Source: Catenovulum sediminis (lineage in GTDB: Bacteria; Pseudomonadota; Gammaproteobacteria; Enterobacterales; Alteromonadaceae). From it: a stretch of DNA of 64,000 nucleotides. The translations under genes were made by a program, and so were the position numbers. The notes beneath the pieces are model-generated. The model had not been told where the DNA came from and made no database searches. It saw nothing but the letters and a program-made list of their open reading frames with translations. This document shows positions 35,909 through 45,593 of the stretch, in pieces; position 1 is the stretch's first letter, and the number at the start of each line of letters is the position of its first letter. Location of the stretch: the NCBI RefSeq assembly GCF_007289895.1, contig NZ_CP041660.1, positions 744,001-808,000 on the forward strand, written 5' to 3'.

Positions 35909-38154
35909 GTACTCGAAACCACTTTTTGGCCATTTGAGTTATTAGCGCTACCGCGCTTTTTCACACTGCTTCCTTTTCGTCCTTTTGCAGCCTTATTGTT
36001 ATGCGGCTGATCGGAAGAGAATCGCGTAACCGCTTTAGTAAACTGACCTTTACTTTCAGAACGCTTTCGAACCGCTGTTTTTTTACTTTTATCAGCCGGC
36101 GGCACTAAATAATTTGGCCCATTACCGATCAGCTTTGTCAGGCCCATATTTTTTAATGCTTCACGAATGATTGGCCAGCCTTTTTCATCATGATAGCGCA
36201 ACAAAGCTTTGTGCAACCTACGTTGTCTATCACCACGCGGAATGAATACTTTTTCACTTTTATGCGTCACTTTATGCATTGGGTTTGCTTCGGTGTGATA
36301 CATAGTGGTCGCATTCGCCATAGGTGAAGGATAAAAATTTTGCACTTGATCTAGGCGAAATTTATTCTTTTTCAACCACAAGGCCAAATTCACCATATCC
36401 ATATCGGTTGTACCCGGATGCGCCGAAATAAAGTAAGGGATTAAATACTGCTCTTTGCCTGCTTCTTTAGAATATTTATCAAACAGCTCTTTAAATTTAT
36501 AATAAGTGCCCATACCAGGCTTCATCATTTTATCTAAAGGCCCTTCTTCTGTGTGCTCTGGTGCAATCTTTAGATAGCCTCCAACATGGTGTTGCGCTAA
36601 TTCTTTGACATATCTGGGGTCTTGAACGGCTAAATCGTAACGCACGCCAGATGCAATCAGTATTTTTTTAATGCCTTTTACTTTTCTGGCGCGCTGGTAC
36701 AAATTGATTGTTGGTGTGTGATCAGTATCCATGTGACCACAAATATCTGGCCATACACAAGACATTCGACGACAGGTCTGTTCCGCTTTAGGGTGTTTAC
36801 AACGTAACTTGTACATATTGGCAGTCGGCCCGCCTAAATCAGATATAACACCTGTGAATCCCGGTACTTTATCGCGAATCTCTTCTATCTCTCGAATAAT
36901 CGAATCTTCAGAACGGCTCTGAATAATTCGGCCTTCATGTTCGGTAATTGAGCAAAATGTACAACCGCCGAAACACCCACGCATAATATTAACCGAGGTT
37001 TTTATCATATCGTAAGCCGGGATTTTCGCCTTACCATAACTTGGGTGCGGAATACGCGCATAGGGTAAATCAAAAACAGCATCCATCTCACTGGTTTCTA
37101 ACGGGAAAGCAGGCGGATTAACCCAAACAATTCGGTCACCATGGCGCTGCACCAGAGCACGTGCACAACCCGGATTGGTTTCTTGGTGTAAGATCCGTGA
37201 AGTGTGGGCATAATAGGTTTTTTGTGCTCGAACCACATCATAAGGCGGCAGATTAACGTATGTCATCTCCCAAGGTCGTCGAGTTTTGGCAGGCTGAACC
37301 ATAATAGGCTGTGCCGCAACCTCGTTGTCCAGCGCTTCAACTTCTGCTTTTTTTGTATCGCAACTTGATTCCTGAATCATTTCATATGGATTGGGAATTG
37401 GCTCAATTTTCCCCAATTTATCTAAATCAGTTGAATCAACGCCATACCAACCGGGTAAAGGTTCTTTTCGCAAAACTGCTGTACCGCGAATATTTTGCAT
37501 ATCATCCAAAGTTTCACCAGCCGCCAAGCGATGCGCTACTTCTGCCAATGGTCGCTCTGCATTGCCATAAACTAAAATATCGGCTTTCGAATCAAACAAT
37601 ACCGAACGGCGCACTTTATCAGACCAATAATCATAATGTGCGATGCGCCGTAAACTCGCTTCAATCCCGCCAATAACAACGGGCACTTTAAAAGCTTCTT
37701 TACAACGCTGCGTATAAACAGTGACAGCACGATCTGGACGCTTACCACCGACATTACCCGCGGTGTAAGCGTCGTCATGGCGCAATTTACGATCAGAAGT
37801 ATAACGATTGATCATCGAATCCATATTGCCAGCCGTTACACCAAAAAATAAGTTAGGCTGACCTAGCTTCATAAAATCTTCTTTACTGGTCCAGTCAGGC
37901 TGAGAAATAATACCTACTCTGAAACCCTGCGCTTCGAGCATTCGCCCGATTACCGCCATGCCAAAACTTGGATGATCGACATACGCATCGCCGGTTACAA
38001 TAATAATGTCACAGCTATCCCAACCTAACTGAGCCATCTCTTTTTTGCTCATTGGCAAAAATGGAGCTGGGTTATACGCAGTACTCGGCTGATCTTGATA
38101 AGAAAATAAATCGCGCTCTGCGCGCATTCTTTGTAATTGCCGCTGTGCTTGCAT
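35887..38154 (-). CDS. ygiQ: YgiQ family radical SAM protein
   Basis: About 755 residues from ATG 38154; ATG 38127 (MRAERDLF) is an alternative. The frame stays open to 38316, but those 54 residues are hydrophobic and unlike the family, so I exclude them. A UPF0313 N-terminal domain ([19 protein letters not shown]) precedes the radical SAM core with CFGGCTFC, the three-cysteine [4Fe-4S] ligand motif. The C-terminal domain ends in a Lys/Arg-rich tail (RKRSES...KKNKRR). The reaction is unknown. It is convergent with the TonB receptor gene. Confidence 0.93.
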   Translation of the reverse strand: MQAQRQLQRMRAERDLFSYQDQPSTAYNPAPFLPMSKKEMAQLGWDSCDIIIVTGDAYVDHPSFGMAVIGRMLEAQGFRVGIISQPDWTSKEDFMKLGQPNLFFGVTAGNMDSMINRYTSDRKLRHDDAYTAGNVGGKRPDRAVTVYTQRCKEAFKVPVVIGGIEASLRRIAHYDYWSDKVRRSVLFDSKADILVYGNAERPLAEVAHRLAAGETLDDMQNIRGTAVLRKEPLPGWYGVDSTDLDKLGKIEPIPNPYEMIQESSCDTKKAEVEALDNEVAAQPIMVQPAKTRRPWEMTYVNLPPYDVVRAQKTYYAHTSRILHQETNPGCARALVQRHGDRIVWVNPPAFPLETSEMDAVFDLPYARIPHPSYGKAKIPAYDMIKTSVNIMRGCFGGCTFCSITEHEGRIIQSRSEDSIIREIEEIRDKVPGFTGVISDLGGPTANMYKLRCKHPKAEQTCRRMSCVWPDICGHMDTDHTPTINLYQRARKVKGIKKILIASGVRYDLAVQDPRYVKELAQHHVGGYLKIAPEHTEEGPLDKMMKPGMGTYYKFKELFDKYSKEAGKEQYLIPYFISAHPGTTDMDMVNLALWLKKNKFRLDQVQNFYPSPMANATTMYHTEANPMHKVTHKSEKVFIPRGDRQRRLHKALLRYHDEKGWPIIREALKNMGLTKLIGNGPNYLVPPADKSKKTAVRKRSESKGQFTKAVTRFSSDQPHNNKAAKGRKGSSVKKRGSANNSNGQKVVSSTKKNKRR

Positions 38155-38407
38155 CAAAGGTACCGGAAGTTTGTTCGAAATGGGCGCGGAGTTTAGCAAA
38201 TTTAAGGGATGAATGAAATCGAATAAAAACCAAACAAACAACAAAAGATAGCAATATGTAGACTTTAAAATACAAATACCAAAGCCTTGCACCAGTGCAC
38301 AAAAATGAAGCAGCAAAACGTTTGATAATTGCCTAGAATAAAAACTATGGGATTTTTTAATTAATTATCTGGTCTGTTTAGATACCCGCTAAAAAAGTGA
38401 GATAAAT

Positions 38408-40747
38408 GTGAAGAAACTTATAACCCCGATATTATTATGTTGTCTGCCAATACTGGGGCATACTTGGGAAGAAGTCGCTGTTGAATCAGTAAGCAATTCG
38501 GAAAATACCCAGGTAATTACGGGTTATAAAATGAATAGCCTTTCCACCCAGCAAATTGAAAAACTCAAAAGCTTAAAAGCCAATGAAAGTGCAATTCTCG
38601 ATTTACCAAATGAGCTTAATCAACGCATTCAATTTATCGTTAAATTCGACCCGATATTACCTAGCGCATTGCAACAAGCTTATCCAGATATTAGAACCTA
38701 TCAGGGTTACCAAATAGACAAACCAGAAAACACAGGGCGTTTTGACTCTGGGCCAAATGGCTTTCATGCCATGTTTACCCATAATAACCAAACCTTTTAT
38801 TTAGATCCGGCCGCGCAGGGTGTTTATAAGTTTTACCGCTACCAACATGGCGAACTAAAAGATTCAGTATTACACAAGGATACACCTGCAACCCCAATCG
38901 CAGCGCGAGGCGCATTAGCTGAAAACCCGGGCCTGACTACTTTTCGTTTAGCCGTTTCAACTACTGCTGAATACACCAGCTTTTTTGGTTCAAAAACCGC
39001 TGCGCTGAATGCAATTACCACCACAATCAACCGTGTTAACCAAATTTATCTGCGCGATCTGGCGATTAAATTGCAATTGGTGAATAACATGGATGCATTA
39101 ATTTTCACCTCCAGCAGTACAGATCCATACAAAAACAACGACCCATCGGCAGATATTAAAACAGCACAAACAACAATAGACGAAACCATAGGCAGTGATA
39201 ATTACGATGTTGGCCACGTTTTTGGCACCGATGGGGGCGGTTTAGCACAAGTTGGCGCTGTCTGCAGAACAGGGTTTAAAGCTCAAGGGCTAACCGGAAC
39301 CCGCCGTCCAACGGGCGAAGCTTTTAATGTAGATTTTGTCGCACATGAAATTGGCCATCAGTTTGGCGCGAATCACACTTTTAACGGTACTGCCGGTTTT
39401 TGTGGTGGCGAAGATGCCAGACAATCCCAGTCAGCCTATGAACTCGGCGGCGGTGTAACCATAATGGGTTATGCGGGTATATGCAGTGATAACGGGCAAA
39501 ATGAAAACATTCAAAATAGCTCCATTGCCGCATTTCATGTCAAAACAATTGAAGAAATTCATCAATACATTCGATTTGGTGCGGGCAGATTTTGCGGTAC
39601 TTATACCAATGACGGTAATCAACCACCTGAAATACAAACGAATCTAACGACAATGACTATCCCAGCAGAAACGCCATTTATACTCAGTGCAACCGCAAAT
39701 GATTCAGACTCACTTAACTTACTGTATAGCTGGGAACAATATGATTTAGGTGACGAAACAACAGACAGGTCTGATTGGGCAAATGCAATAAATGGCCCTG
39801 CTTTTAGAAATTATTTACCAACGGCAGGTTCGACTCGATATGTACCAAATTTAGACGACCTGGTATTTGAACGTTCAACCAATGCTGAAATACTGCCCAA
39901 AAGCAGCCGCGACTTAAACTTTAAACTTGTGGTGCGAGATGGTGATGGCGCTGTAGTCACCGAGCAATTAACCCTAAATGTAGACGGTACAACCGGCCCG
40001 TTTAAGGTATTAAGCCCAAGCGCAGAGCAAAGCTTTAATGGACGTCAAACTATAAATGTCACTTGGGACGTTGCTGGTACAGATTCATTATGTCGTCATG
40101 TTGATATCCTGATGACAGATGATTTTGGAGCTTCTTTTAATCACACTTTAGCCAATAGCGTAAACAACTCTGGCAGCGCCACGGTTGAGCTGCCAAATAT
40201 TTCTGCATTGCAAAGCAAAGTTATGGTGATGTGTAGTGAACAAACTTTCTTTAACTTAAGCGAAGGCTTTTTCTCGATACAAGCAGATGAATCGCCTCTA
40301 ATTACAGGGCAAAAAGCCACCGGCATAGAGCAAGGTGAGAGTTTTGAAATTACACCCGCCAGCTTAATCATTGATGACATTAACGATACCAGTTTTACAC
40401 TGAGCGCAGACACGGGTAGTAACTACAGCCTAGTTAATAACACTGTTACACCAAATGCTGATTTTTCCGGCCAATTACAAGTTCCAGTACAAGTCAGCGA
40501 CGGGGCTAATCAAAGCAACGAGTTTAACTTTACAATAACCGTTGCAGAGGTGAGCGAACCGGAACCAGAGCCAACGCCGAGTCCGACACCTAGCCCAACA
40601 CCGACACCAACGCCTTCACCTGAACCAGAAGACGACACGCCAAATGTTACAATAAAAGCGGGTAGCTCTGGTTCAAGCAATGGTATTTTAGTATTAATAC
40701 TCGGAATCGCTGCATTAATTAGACGTAGCCGCTTGAAATTAAAATAA
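38408..40747 (+). CDS. Secreted M12-like (reprolysin-type) metalloprotease with GlyGly-CTERM-like tail
   Basis: 779 residues from GTG 38408. A signal peptide spans about 1-19. A propeptide-like region leads to the zinc protease domain with HEIGHQFGANH (His313, His317, His323; Glu314 catalytic) and a Met-turn TIMGYAG (Met353). Two Ig/cadherin-like regions follow. A Pro/Thr/Ser/Glu-rich linker (about 720-745, repeated SPTP) then ends in GSSGSSNG, a hydrophobic helix and RRSRLKLK. This tripartite C-terminus resembles the GlyGly-CTERM signal processed by rhombosortase. It likely degrades extracellular protein. Confidence 0.9.
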   Translation: MKKLITPILLCCLPILGHTWEEVAVESVSNSENTQVITGYKMNSLSTQQIEKLKSLKANESAILDLPNELNQRIQFIVKFDPILPSALQQAYPDIRTYQGYQIDKPENTGRFDSGPNGFHAMFTHNNQTFYLDPAAQGVYKFYRYQHGELKDSVLHKDTPATPIAARGALAENPGLTTFRLAVSTTAEYTSFFGSKTAALNAITTTINRVNQIYLRDLAIKLQLVNNMDALIFTSSSTDPYKNNDPSADIKTAQTTIDETIGSDNYDVGHVFGTDGGGLAQVGAVCRTGFKAQGLTGTRRPTGEAFNVDFVAHEIGHQFGANHTFNGTAGFCGGEDARQSQSAYELGGGVTIMGYAGICSDNGQNENIQNSSIAAFHVKTIEEIHQYIRFGAGRFCGTYTNDGNQPPEIQTNLTTMTIPAETPFILSATANDSDSLNLLYSWEQYDLGDETTDRSDWANAINGPAFRNYLPTAGSTRYVPNLDDLVFERSTNAEILPKSSRDLNFKLVVRDGDGAVVTEQLTLNVDGTTGPFKVLSPSAEQSFNGRQTINVTWDVAGTDSLCRHVDILMTDDFGASFNHTLANSVNNSGSATVELPNISALQSKVMVMCSEQTFFNLSEGFFSIQADESPLITGQKATGIEQGESFEITPASLIIDDINDTSFTLSADTGSNYSLVNNTVTPNADFSGQLQVPVQVSDGANQSNEFNFTITVAEVSEPEPEPTPSPTPSPTPTPTPSPEPEDDTPNVTIKAGSSGSSNGILVLILGIAALIRRSRLKLK

Positions 40748-40773
40748 TAATCACTATATCTATTAAAGACAGG

Positions 40774-40802
40774 TTGAAGTTTATAGGCAAAACCCGTAAA
40801 CT
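40774..40802 (+). promoter_or_regulatory. Probable ssrA promoter
   Basis: TTGAAG, a 17-base spacer and TAAACT, ending 33 bp before the mature tmRNA 5' end. This leaves a short leader for RNase P removal. Confidence 0.6.
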
Positions 40803-40835
40803 CGCCCGTCCTGAGTTTGAGAGTTTCCCTGATCA

Positions 40836-41200
40836 GGGGCCGATTAGGATTCGACGGATTTCTAAAACTCTAAGGTGCATGTCGTGGGGCGGTTGGCCAC
40901 GTAAAAAGCCGCAAAAAAATAGTCGCAAACGACGAAACTTACGCTCTAGCAGCTTAATAACCTGCTTGTAGCACTTCTGCCCTAGCTTCCGCTTGTAAGA
41001 CGGGGAATAACAGAAGTTCAAACCCAAACAAGATAGTGTGGATGCTCCCGCCTGAGAGCTGAAGCATGAAGTCTAATTCAGGATAGCCTAGCAGTGGCGT
41101 GTTTGTTCGCAGCTATTAGGTGAAATTAAAGACAAACTAAGCATGTAGTACCGAAGACGGAAGTTATTCGGACGGGGGTTCAAATCCCCCGGCTCCACCA
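40836..41200 (+). ncRNA. ssrA: tmRNA (ssrA)
   Basis: 365 nt. The 5' end GGGGCCGATTAGGATTCGACGG pairs through GGGGCCG with the 3' CGGCTCC before ACCA, and GGTTCAAATCCC forms the T-arm. The tag reading frame at 40925-40957 encodes ANDETYALAA plus a stop, recognised by ClpXP (genes at 22387-24373). The internal pseudoknot region is AT/GC mixed as usual. tmRNA releases stalled ribosomes and tags the nascent peptide. Its 3' end is a classical integration site, and the accessory island begins directly after it. Confidence 0.98.
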
Positions 41201-41291
41201 CCCCTCATTCCATATTGTTCGATAACGCACTAAAAACCCTTTAAAATCAATAAAATACAACATCTCTTGTTCTTAGTTGTTCCTATTTGTT

Positions 41292-41385
41292 TGGTAACAT
41301 CCGCAATTTGTAGTAACATTTTTAGTAACACTGGGCGATGTTACTAAAAACCGGTGTTACTACGATTGATAGAATGGATGTTACT
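41292..41385. repeat. Cluster of AGTAACA/TGTTACT repeats before integrase remnant
   Basis: Five exact 7-base copies: AGTAACA at 41312 and 41324, and its complement TGTTACT at 41339, 41355 and 41379. A variant GGTAACA lies at 41292. They form an imperfect palindrome and end directly at the start codon of the integrase remnant. This arrangement fits arm-type integrase sites or an autoregulatory operator of the lost element. Confidence 0.6.
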
Positions 41386-41532
41386 ATGCCTAGAGTTGCC
41401 CGACCCTTAAACAATACTCAAATTAACAATGCTAAACCAAAAGACAAAGAATATAACTTGTCTGACGGCGATAGCTTGTTCAAACTCACCTCTGCGCCGA
41501 TAAATATCTGTGGCCATGAGTTGGAGCTATGA
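41386..41532 (+). pseudogene. Tyrosine integrase, N-terminal remnant
   Basis: ATG 41386 begins MPRVARPLNNTQINNAKPK and continues DKEYNLSDGDSLF, the start of the DUF4102 arm-binding domain of P4-like tyrosine integrases, which often insert at ssrA. After about 33 residues the similarity stops; the frame runs into unrelated sequence and ends at 41532. The catalytic domain is absent. The remnant marks the left end of the accessory island, 185 bp after the tmRNA 3' end. Confidence 0.75.
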
Positions 41533-42091
41533 CAATTGGGGCAAGCTATATTGTATGGTTCAGAGAATCGCATCTTGATTTCACTAAAACCCCATATCAA
41601 ACTTATTTTTTGATTCGTTATCACGCAGAAGAGCAGAAGCAATCGCATTTACCTCTGCTTGCACATAAGCCCAATATTCAGGATTATCTAACGTTCTTTC
41701 TTTGATTTGGAGAGGTATAAAGCGGCTCATTTCCATATTAAAATCATCTTTTACTTCAGTGTTTTGCATCAATTTAGCTAATTGAGTGCTTAATGCTTGA
41801 CGAAAATCATCAAATGGTTTTTCTCTGGCGGTTAGTTTTTTTTCAACTAGCTCTTTTGACAAACTTATCCCGCGCTGTTTAATCCAAACAATATCCCAAA
41901 TATCTCTAGGTTTAATTCGTCTCGAACGATAGGCTAATGCGATTAATTTATCTGCTAGAGTCTCTTGTAGCGATTGCACTGGAACAAGTATACCTTCTGT
42001 TGGCACCACAATATTATAGTGATTAAGCAATGGCCGTTTTTCAATATCAAAAGAAGGGATGGCACAAACATCTACATGCATTTTTTGCCTA

Positions 42092-42974
42092 GGGGCTGTT
42101 GATCTTTCGTGATTAGTTTTTGAGCGGCATGATAAAGGGTTATAATTTGCTTCGCCAAAAGTAAAAGAACAACTCAATACCATGCCAAGACTAATGCTAA
42201 CTGATAAGTGGTGGCAAAAGCTACTTCAAATAATGAAGAGTACAGGCCGCATTTATAACAAACCAGAACACAGAATGACGTTTGAAGGGATACTTTATAA
42301 GTTAAGAACCGGTATCCCGTGGCGAGATTTACCAACTGAATTCGGTAGCTGGAATACCATTTATAGGCGCTTCAATTTGTGGTCAAAGAAAGGGTTATTG
42401 AATATATTATTCAAAGAGTTAGCCAAACTGGCTGATTACGAGTGGGTCTTTGCAGACGGCTCAATTATCAAAGCTCATCAGCATAGTACAGGCGCAGCAA
42501 CCGAAGAAAGTGAATGTATAGGAAAGAGCCGAGGTGGTAATTCTACAAAAATTCATCTAGCCGTAGATAGTGGCGGGCTACCCATTTATTTTGAGCTATC
42601 AGAAGGCCAAAGAAACGACATAGCTCGGGCACAAAGTTTGGTTGACCATTTAAGAGAAATCAACATTTTCGTAGGCGACAAAGGATACGATAGTGATGCG
42701 CTTAGAAAGTATATTGAAGCTAAAGGGGGATCTCAGTGATACCCAAACGTAATTATGGGCAAGATATTGATAAAAATAGCGTTGATTGGTGTCTCTATAA
42801 ATATCGACATTTAGTTGAAAATGCGTTTGCTCAAATAAAACATTATCGTTCAATATCAACTAGATATGAAAAGTTGGCGAGGAATTATGCCAGTATGGTA
42901 TCACTGGCATTTTCGATGATGTGGTTACCAATGCATTGCTGATTGAAAAATATACAGCAAAGATCAACAGCCCC
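42092..42974. mobile_element. IS5-family insertion sequence (IS427-like) inside abiEii
   Basis: 883 bp. Terminal inverted repeats GGGGCTGTTGATCTTT and their complement AAAGATCAACAGCCCC are perfect. The target was CCTAGG, with TA (or CTAG, depending on where the ends are drawn) duplicated: the left flank reads CCTA and the right flank TAGG. It carries one transposase in two overlapping frames. It is inserted in the abiEii toxin gene in the opposite orientation. Confidence 0.9.
42182..42942 (+). CDS. IS5-family transposase (two frames, -1 shift)
   Basis: The first frame (42182-42739, 185 residues) has the DUF4096-like N-terminus LTDKWWQKLLQIM and the DDE segments WVFADGSIIKAHQHS and GNSTKIHLAVDSGGLP, and ends ...IEAKGGSQ. 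The second frame (42736-42942) supplies the last catalytic Glu region HLVENAFAQIKHYRSI. Joining them needs a -1 shift on AAAGGGGG (42722-42729), giving AKGGISVIPKRNYGQ. Programmed frameshifting is known in this IS group; one missing G in the assembly would look the same. Confidence 0.88.
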
Positions 42975-43374
42975 TAGGTAAATCAGGCCGGTTAGCTTCT
43001 TTTTCAATACTTATTTTCCACGACGCAGTGTTACCTTGATTATCTTCAGTTGGTTTGTTAACCCAAACATCCGTCTCATATTTTTTTTGAATGTATTTTT
43101 GGATTTCAAACTCTAAACCATCAAAATCAGACGGTTTAAAATCATATCCACCATTAAAATCAAGGTCTTCGGATAGTCTGGCACTGTTGTAACACATTCT
43201 TAATGAAGTACCGCCAATAAAGCTCAAGGTCTGCATTGCACCTTGTTTAATAAGTACATCCATAATGTCGTGATGCAGTATTTCTTTTTCTATTACTGGA
43301 GTAATCGTGGCATGTTCTGGATTATCTTGGATTATTTGGCGTATTTGTTGTTTTAACATCTTACTTTCCTTGTA

Positions 43375-43899
43375 TTAAAGGTTCAGCATATGCAAGTTGC
43401 GGTTACAATGTTTAAGATCTGCTATCGCTTGTTTTGTTGTTGCTCGATACATTTTAATTTCGGGATCAAAATATAAATTAGGGGCAATTTGCTCAATAGT
43501 TTTTTTACTATGAGTAAATTCAATCAAGCCATATGGGGTTGCAAAAATACCACTTCGTCCCTTGGTGACAACAGTCAACCTATCCATCACCACTTGTGAA
43601 ATATCACCGGTATGACTTAACTGACTTTCCAAACTAATATAATTAAGAACATTGCTACGTAATTTAGTGATTATTTTATAAATAGCGCTCTCAGGCTCTG
43701 GTGGTGTAAGTGTGCTTTCATATAGCCCTTTCGCAACTCTTCTAAATTTTCCTTTTTTGACGCCATCAGCTAACAATTTTAAAAATGCTGAATTGCAAGG
43801 CTCCCCGAGCATAAATGCCAACTCTGACGCAGTATGAATACCACCACCAGTTTTAACTGACCGAGCAAAAATGGAGAGAAGTTTGTCAGTTTTTGTCAT
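43375..43899 (-). CDS. abiEi: AbiEi-type antitoxin / transcriptional repressor
   Basis: 174 residues. The N-terminal winged-helix region (about 1-70, SVKTGGGIHTASELAFMLG...RRVAKGLYES) is followed by the AbiEi C-terminal domain with ISLESQLSHTG and ATPYGLIEFTHSK. It neutralises AbiEii without direct contact and represses its own operon (type IV toxin-antitoxin). The gene is intact although the downstream toxin gene is broken. A pair of TTGTAGAC repeats upstream may be its operator. Confidence 0.85.
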   Translation of the reverse strand: MTKTDKLLSIFARSVKTGGGIHTASELAFMLGEPCNSAFLKLLADGVKKGKFRRVAKGLYESTLTPPEPESAIYKIITKLRSNVLNYISLESQLSHTGDISQVVMDRLTVVTKGRSGIFATPYGLIEFTHSKKTIEQIAPNLYFDPEIKMYRATTKQAIADLKHCNRNLHMLNL

Positions 43900-44262
43900 G
43901 TCAGGTCCACACTAAACAACCAATAAGGTAATGTATTGTAGACCTACCCATGAATAATAGCAAAGTAAGTATACAAAAAATTACCTAATAAGTGTTATTT
44001 TGTAGACTTGGTTAGAGCCGTGGTGACGACCAATAGAGACAAGAGATGGAAGAAGCTAGTTTTAATGAAAACATATACCAACAAAGTTAAGCGTCATTCA
44101 ACGGCAACAAGTTGTTTGATGTACCCTTAAGTGGCATGTATTTAGATTTCATTCAAGCCAGATAAATACATGAGTATGCAGCCGAGAAGTAAACATCAAC
44201 AATAATATATGCACAAATAAACCCAGAAACGTGTGCATTAAAGTTATACGTGCACAAGGTAA
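43900..44262. other. Intergenic region with possible abiE operator repeats
   Basis: 363 bp without a gene. TTGTAGAC occurs at 43936-43943 and again at 44000-44007 in the same orientation, 37 to 101 bp upstream of the abiEi start. GGTAAT near 43927 and ATTACC near 43980 form an inverted pair between them. These may be AbiEi binding sites. Nothing is recognised in the half nearest the GIY-YIG gene. Confidence 0.4.
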
Positions 44263-45591
44263 CTAGGAGTAATATTCAATATATTCTTTTAATTTGGCTT
44301 GTAGCGTTAACAAACCGCTTGTATCCATACTTCTTTCAAAGCGCTTAGTTTCAGTTTGGACTGAGAGTAGTAATGAACGAAACGGCTTTAATACTTTAGA
44401 CCTCCGTTTCGCAAAGTAACGCGTGTTCTTCGACATCAACATAAGTGCTCCATCTGAGAATTTTAGTTTATTAGCTTCGTCTTGAAACTTTTGATTTAAT
44501 CGCTCTAGGATTTGATTATATTCTTTTTGGATACGCTGATCGCCATACATAGTAAAACCTTTATGACTACGGCCAGAGGTAACATACTTTGCAGAACCTG
44601 AACTATTTGCAACATAGTTAGCACTATCTTGTAAACTAACATTCCTTTCAGAGATTACTTCATTAATAGTTTCAATGCGCTCCAAATTTCTATGCGTCGC
44701 TTTTTTCTCAGCGTCTATTACTTGCTCTTCACTTTCAATCGGAAATATTTGGTTTGCTTGCTCGGCCTTATCAATAGCGTTGCATTCAGAAATTGCCGTT
44801 ACTGTTGCGGATTCAACGACAACAATTCCCTGCCCGTCTGGCGTACTATTGTAACCGTATCGATAGGTTTGATATTTTTCGATATATAAAGCTTCTAACT
44901 CATCTAAACTCTCTACTTCGCAGCTTTCGACTAGATGATATGTAAAAAAACGTTCCCCCTTTTCATTCCAGTCATTTTGCATTTGAGTATTATGATGCTT
45001 ATTGCTTTTTAGCTCGTAAAAATGCTTTCTAACTCGCCCTCCAACATCAACGGATTGACCTATATAGGTTGCAAACTCCTTTGAATAAATACAATAGATT
45101 CCGCATATCCCGCGGTTATCTTTGACAAATTTATCTAGCGACTTAGTTGCAAATGCTTTATTGGTGATAGGGTGTTTTGCTTTATTATTGTCAGATTTTA
45201 AAACTGGAGTTAAGGTTTTGGTTTGCCTAATAGGAGTTCTAGCTAAAAGGGACGATTTTTGTGTTTTTGGTATCTCAATGGGGTTTATGGAGAGTTTAAC
45301 TTCAACCTTTAGGTAAGGAAAAACACCTTCAACTTTATGAATAACACCATAAACAGCTTCACCTGCTGCCTCTTGAAATGTGACCCAATCAATAGCTTCA
45401 TCCGGTAAAAAGCCAATTAAAACCCGTCCAGAATTCGTTTTGATGTTTTTTGACAAACCATTGGTTTGATTTTCTACGATATAAACTCGAGTGCCTTTTT
45501 TGTACTTGGCTTTCAGGGTTTCAGTTTGGATTAGTTCTTTACTATAGCACCAGTCTATTCCTTCAATAGCAGCTTTAATTTCAATATCCAT
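44263..45591 (-). CDS. GIY-YIG nuclease with HIRAN-like N-terminus
   Basis: 442 residues. Residues 30-100 resemble a HIRAN/S1-like beta domain (GRVLIGFLPDEAIDW...YLKVEVKL), tentative. A GIY-YIG nuclease domain occupies 160-252: GIY at 164-166, YIG at 176-178, Arg186, His190, catalytic Glu233 in EALYIEKY, and Asn248, so all active-site positions are present. The C-terminal 190 residues are Lys/Glu-rich, probably helical and unlike any family I know. It starts 2 bp after the KAP ATPase gene, indicating one operon. A role as the effector nuclease of a phage-defence pair is inference. Confidence 0.82.
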   Translation of the reverse strand: MDIEIKAAIEGIDWCYSKELIQTETLKAKYKKGTRVYIVENQTNGLSKNIKTNSGRVLIGFLPDEAIDWVTFQEAAGEAVYGVIHKVEGVFPYLKVEVKLSINPIEIPKTQKSSLLARTPIRQTKTLTPVLKSDNNKAKHPITNKAFATKSLDKFVKDNRGICGIYCIYSKEFATYIGQSVDVGGRVRKHFYELKSNKHHNTQMQNDWNEKGERFFTYHLVESCEVESLDELEALYIEKYQTYRYGYNSTPDGQGIVVVESATVTAISECNAIDKAEQANQIFPIESEEQVIDAEKKATHRNLERIETINEVISERNVSLQDSANYVANSSGSAKYVTSGRSHKGFTMYGDQRIQKEYNQILERLNQKFQDEANKLKFSDGALMLMSKNTRYFAKRRSKVLKPFRSLLLSVQTETKRFERSMDTSGLLTLQAKLKEYIEYYS

Positions 45592-45593
45592 GA

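Larger units (their letters stand above)
41584..43359 (-). pseudogene. abiEii: AbiEii-type nucleotidyltransferase toxin, split by an IS
   Basis: The N-terminal half is read from ATG 43359 and contains the nucleotidyltransferase motif LSFIGGTSLRMCYNSARLSEDLDFN (about 44-68, GGT plus DLD). It ends at the IS at LPR. The C-terminal half (residues after PRQKMHVDV) resumes at 42091 and ends at 41584. Removing the IS and one copy of the short target duplication restores a single frame (DLPRQKMHVD). AbiEii is the GTP-binding toxin of type IV toxin-antitoxin/abortive infection systems. Its partner abiEi is intact 15 bp upstream. Confidence 0.85.

Noticed and set aside
38155-38316. 54 extra N-terminal residues for YgiQ
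   Set aside because: They are hydrophobic, unlike the family, and there is no ribosome site at the upstream start.
41418-41648. A 76-codon minus-strand frame at the left end of the island
   Set aside because: It spans the integrase remnant in antisense and the end of abiEii; no family resemblance and no ribosome site.
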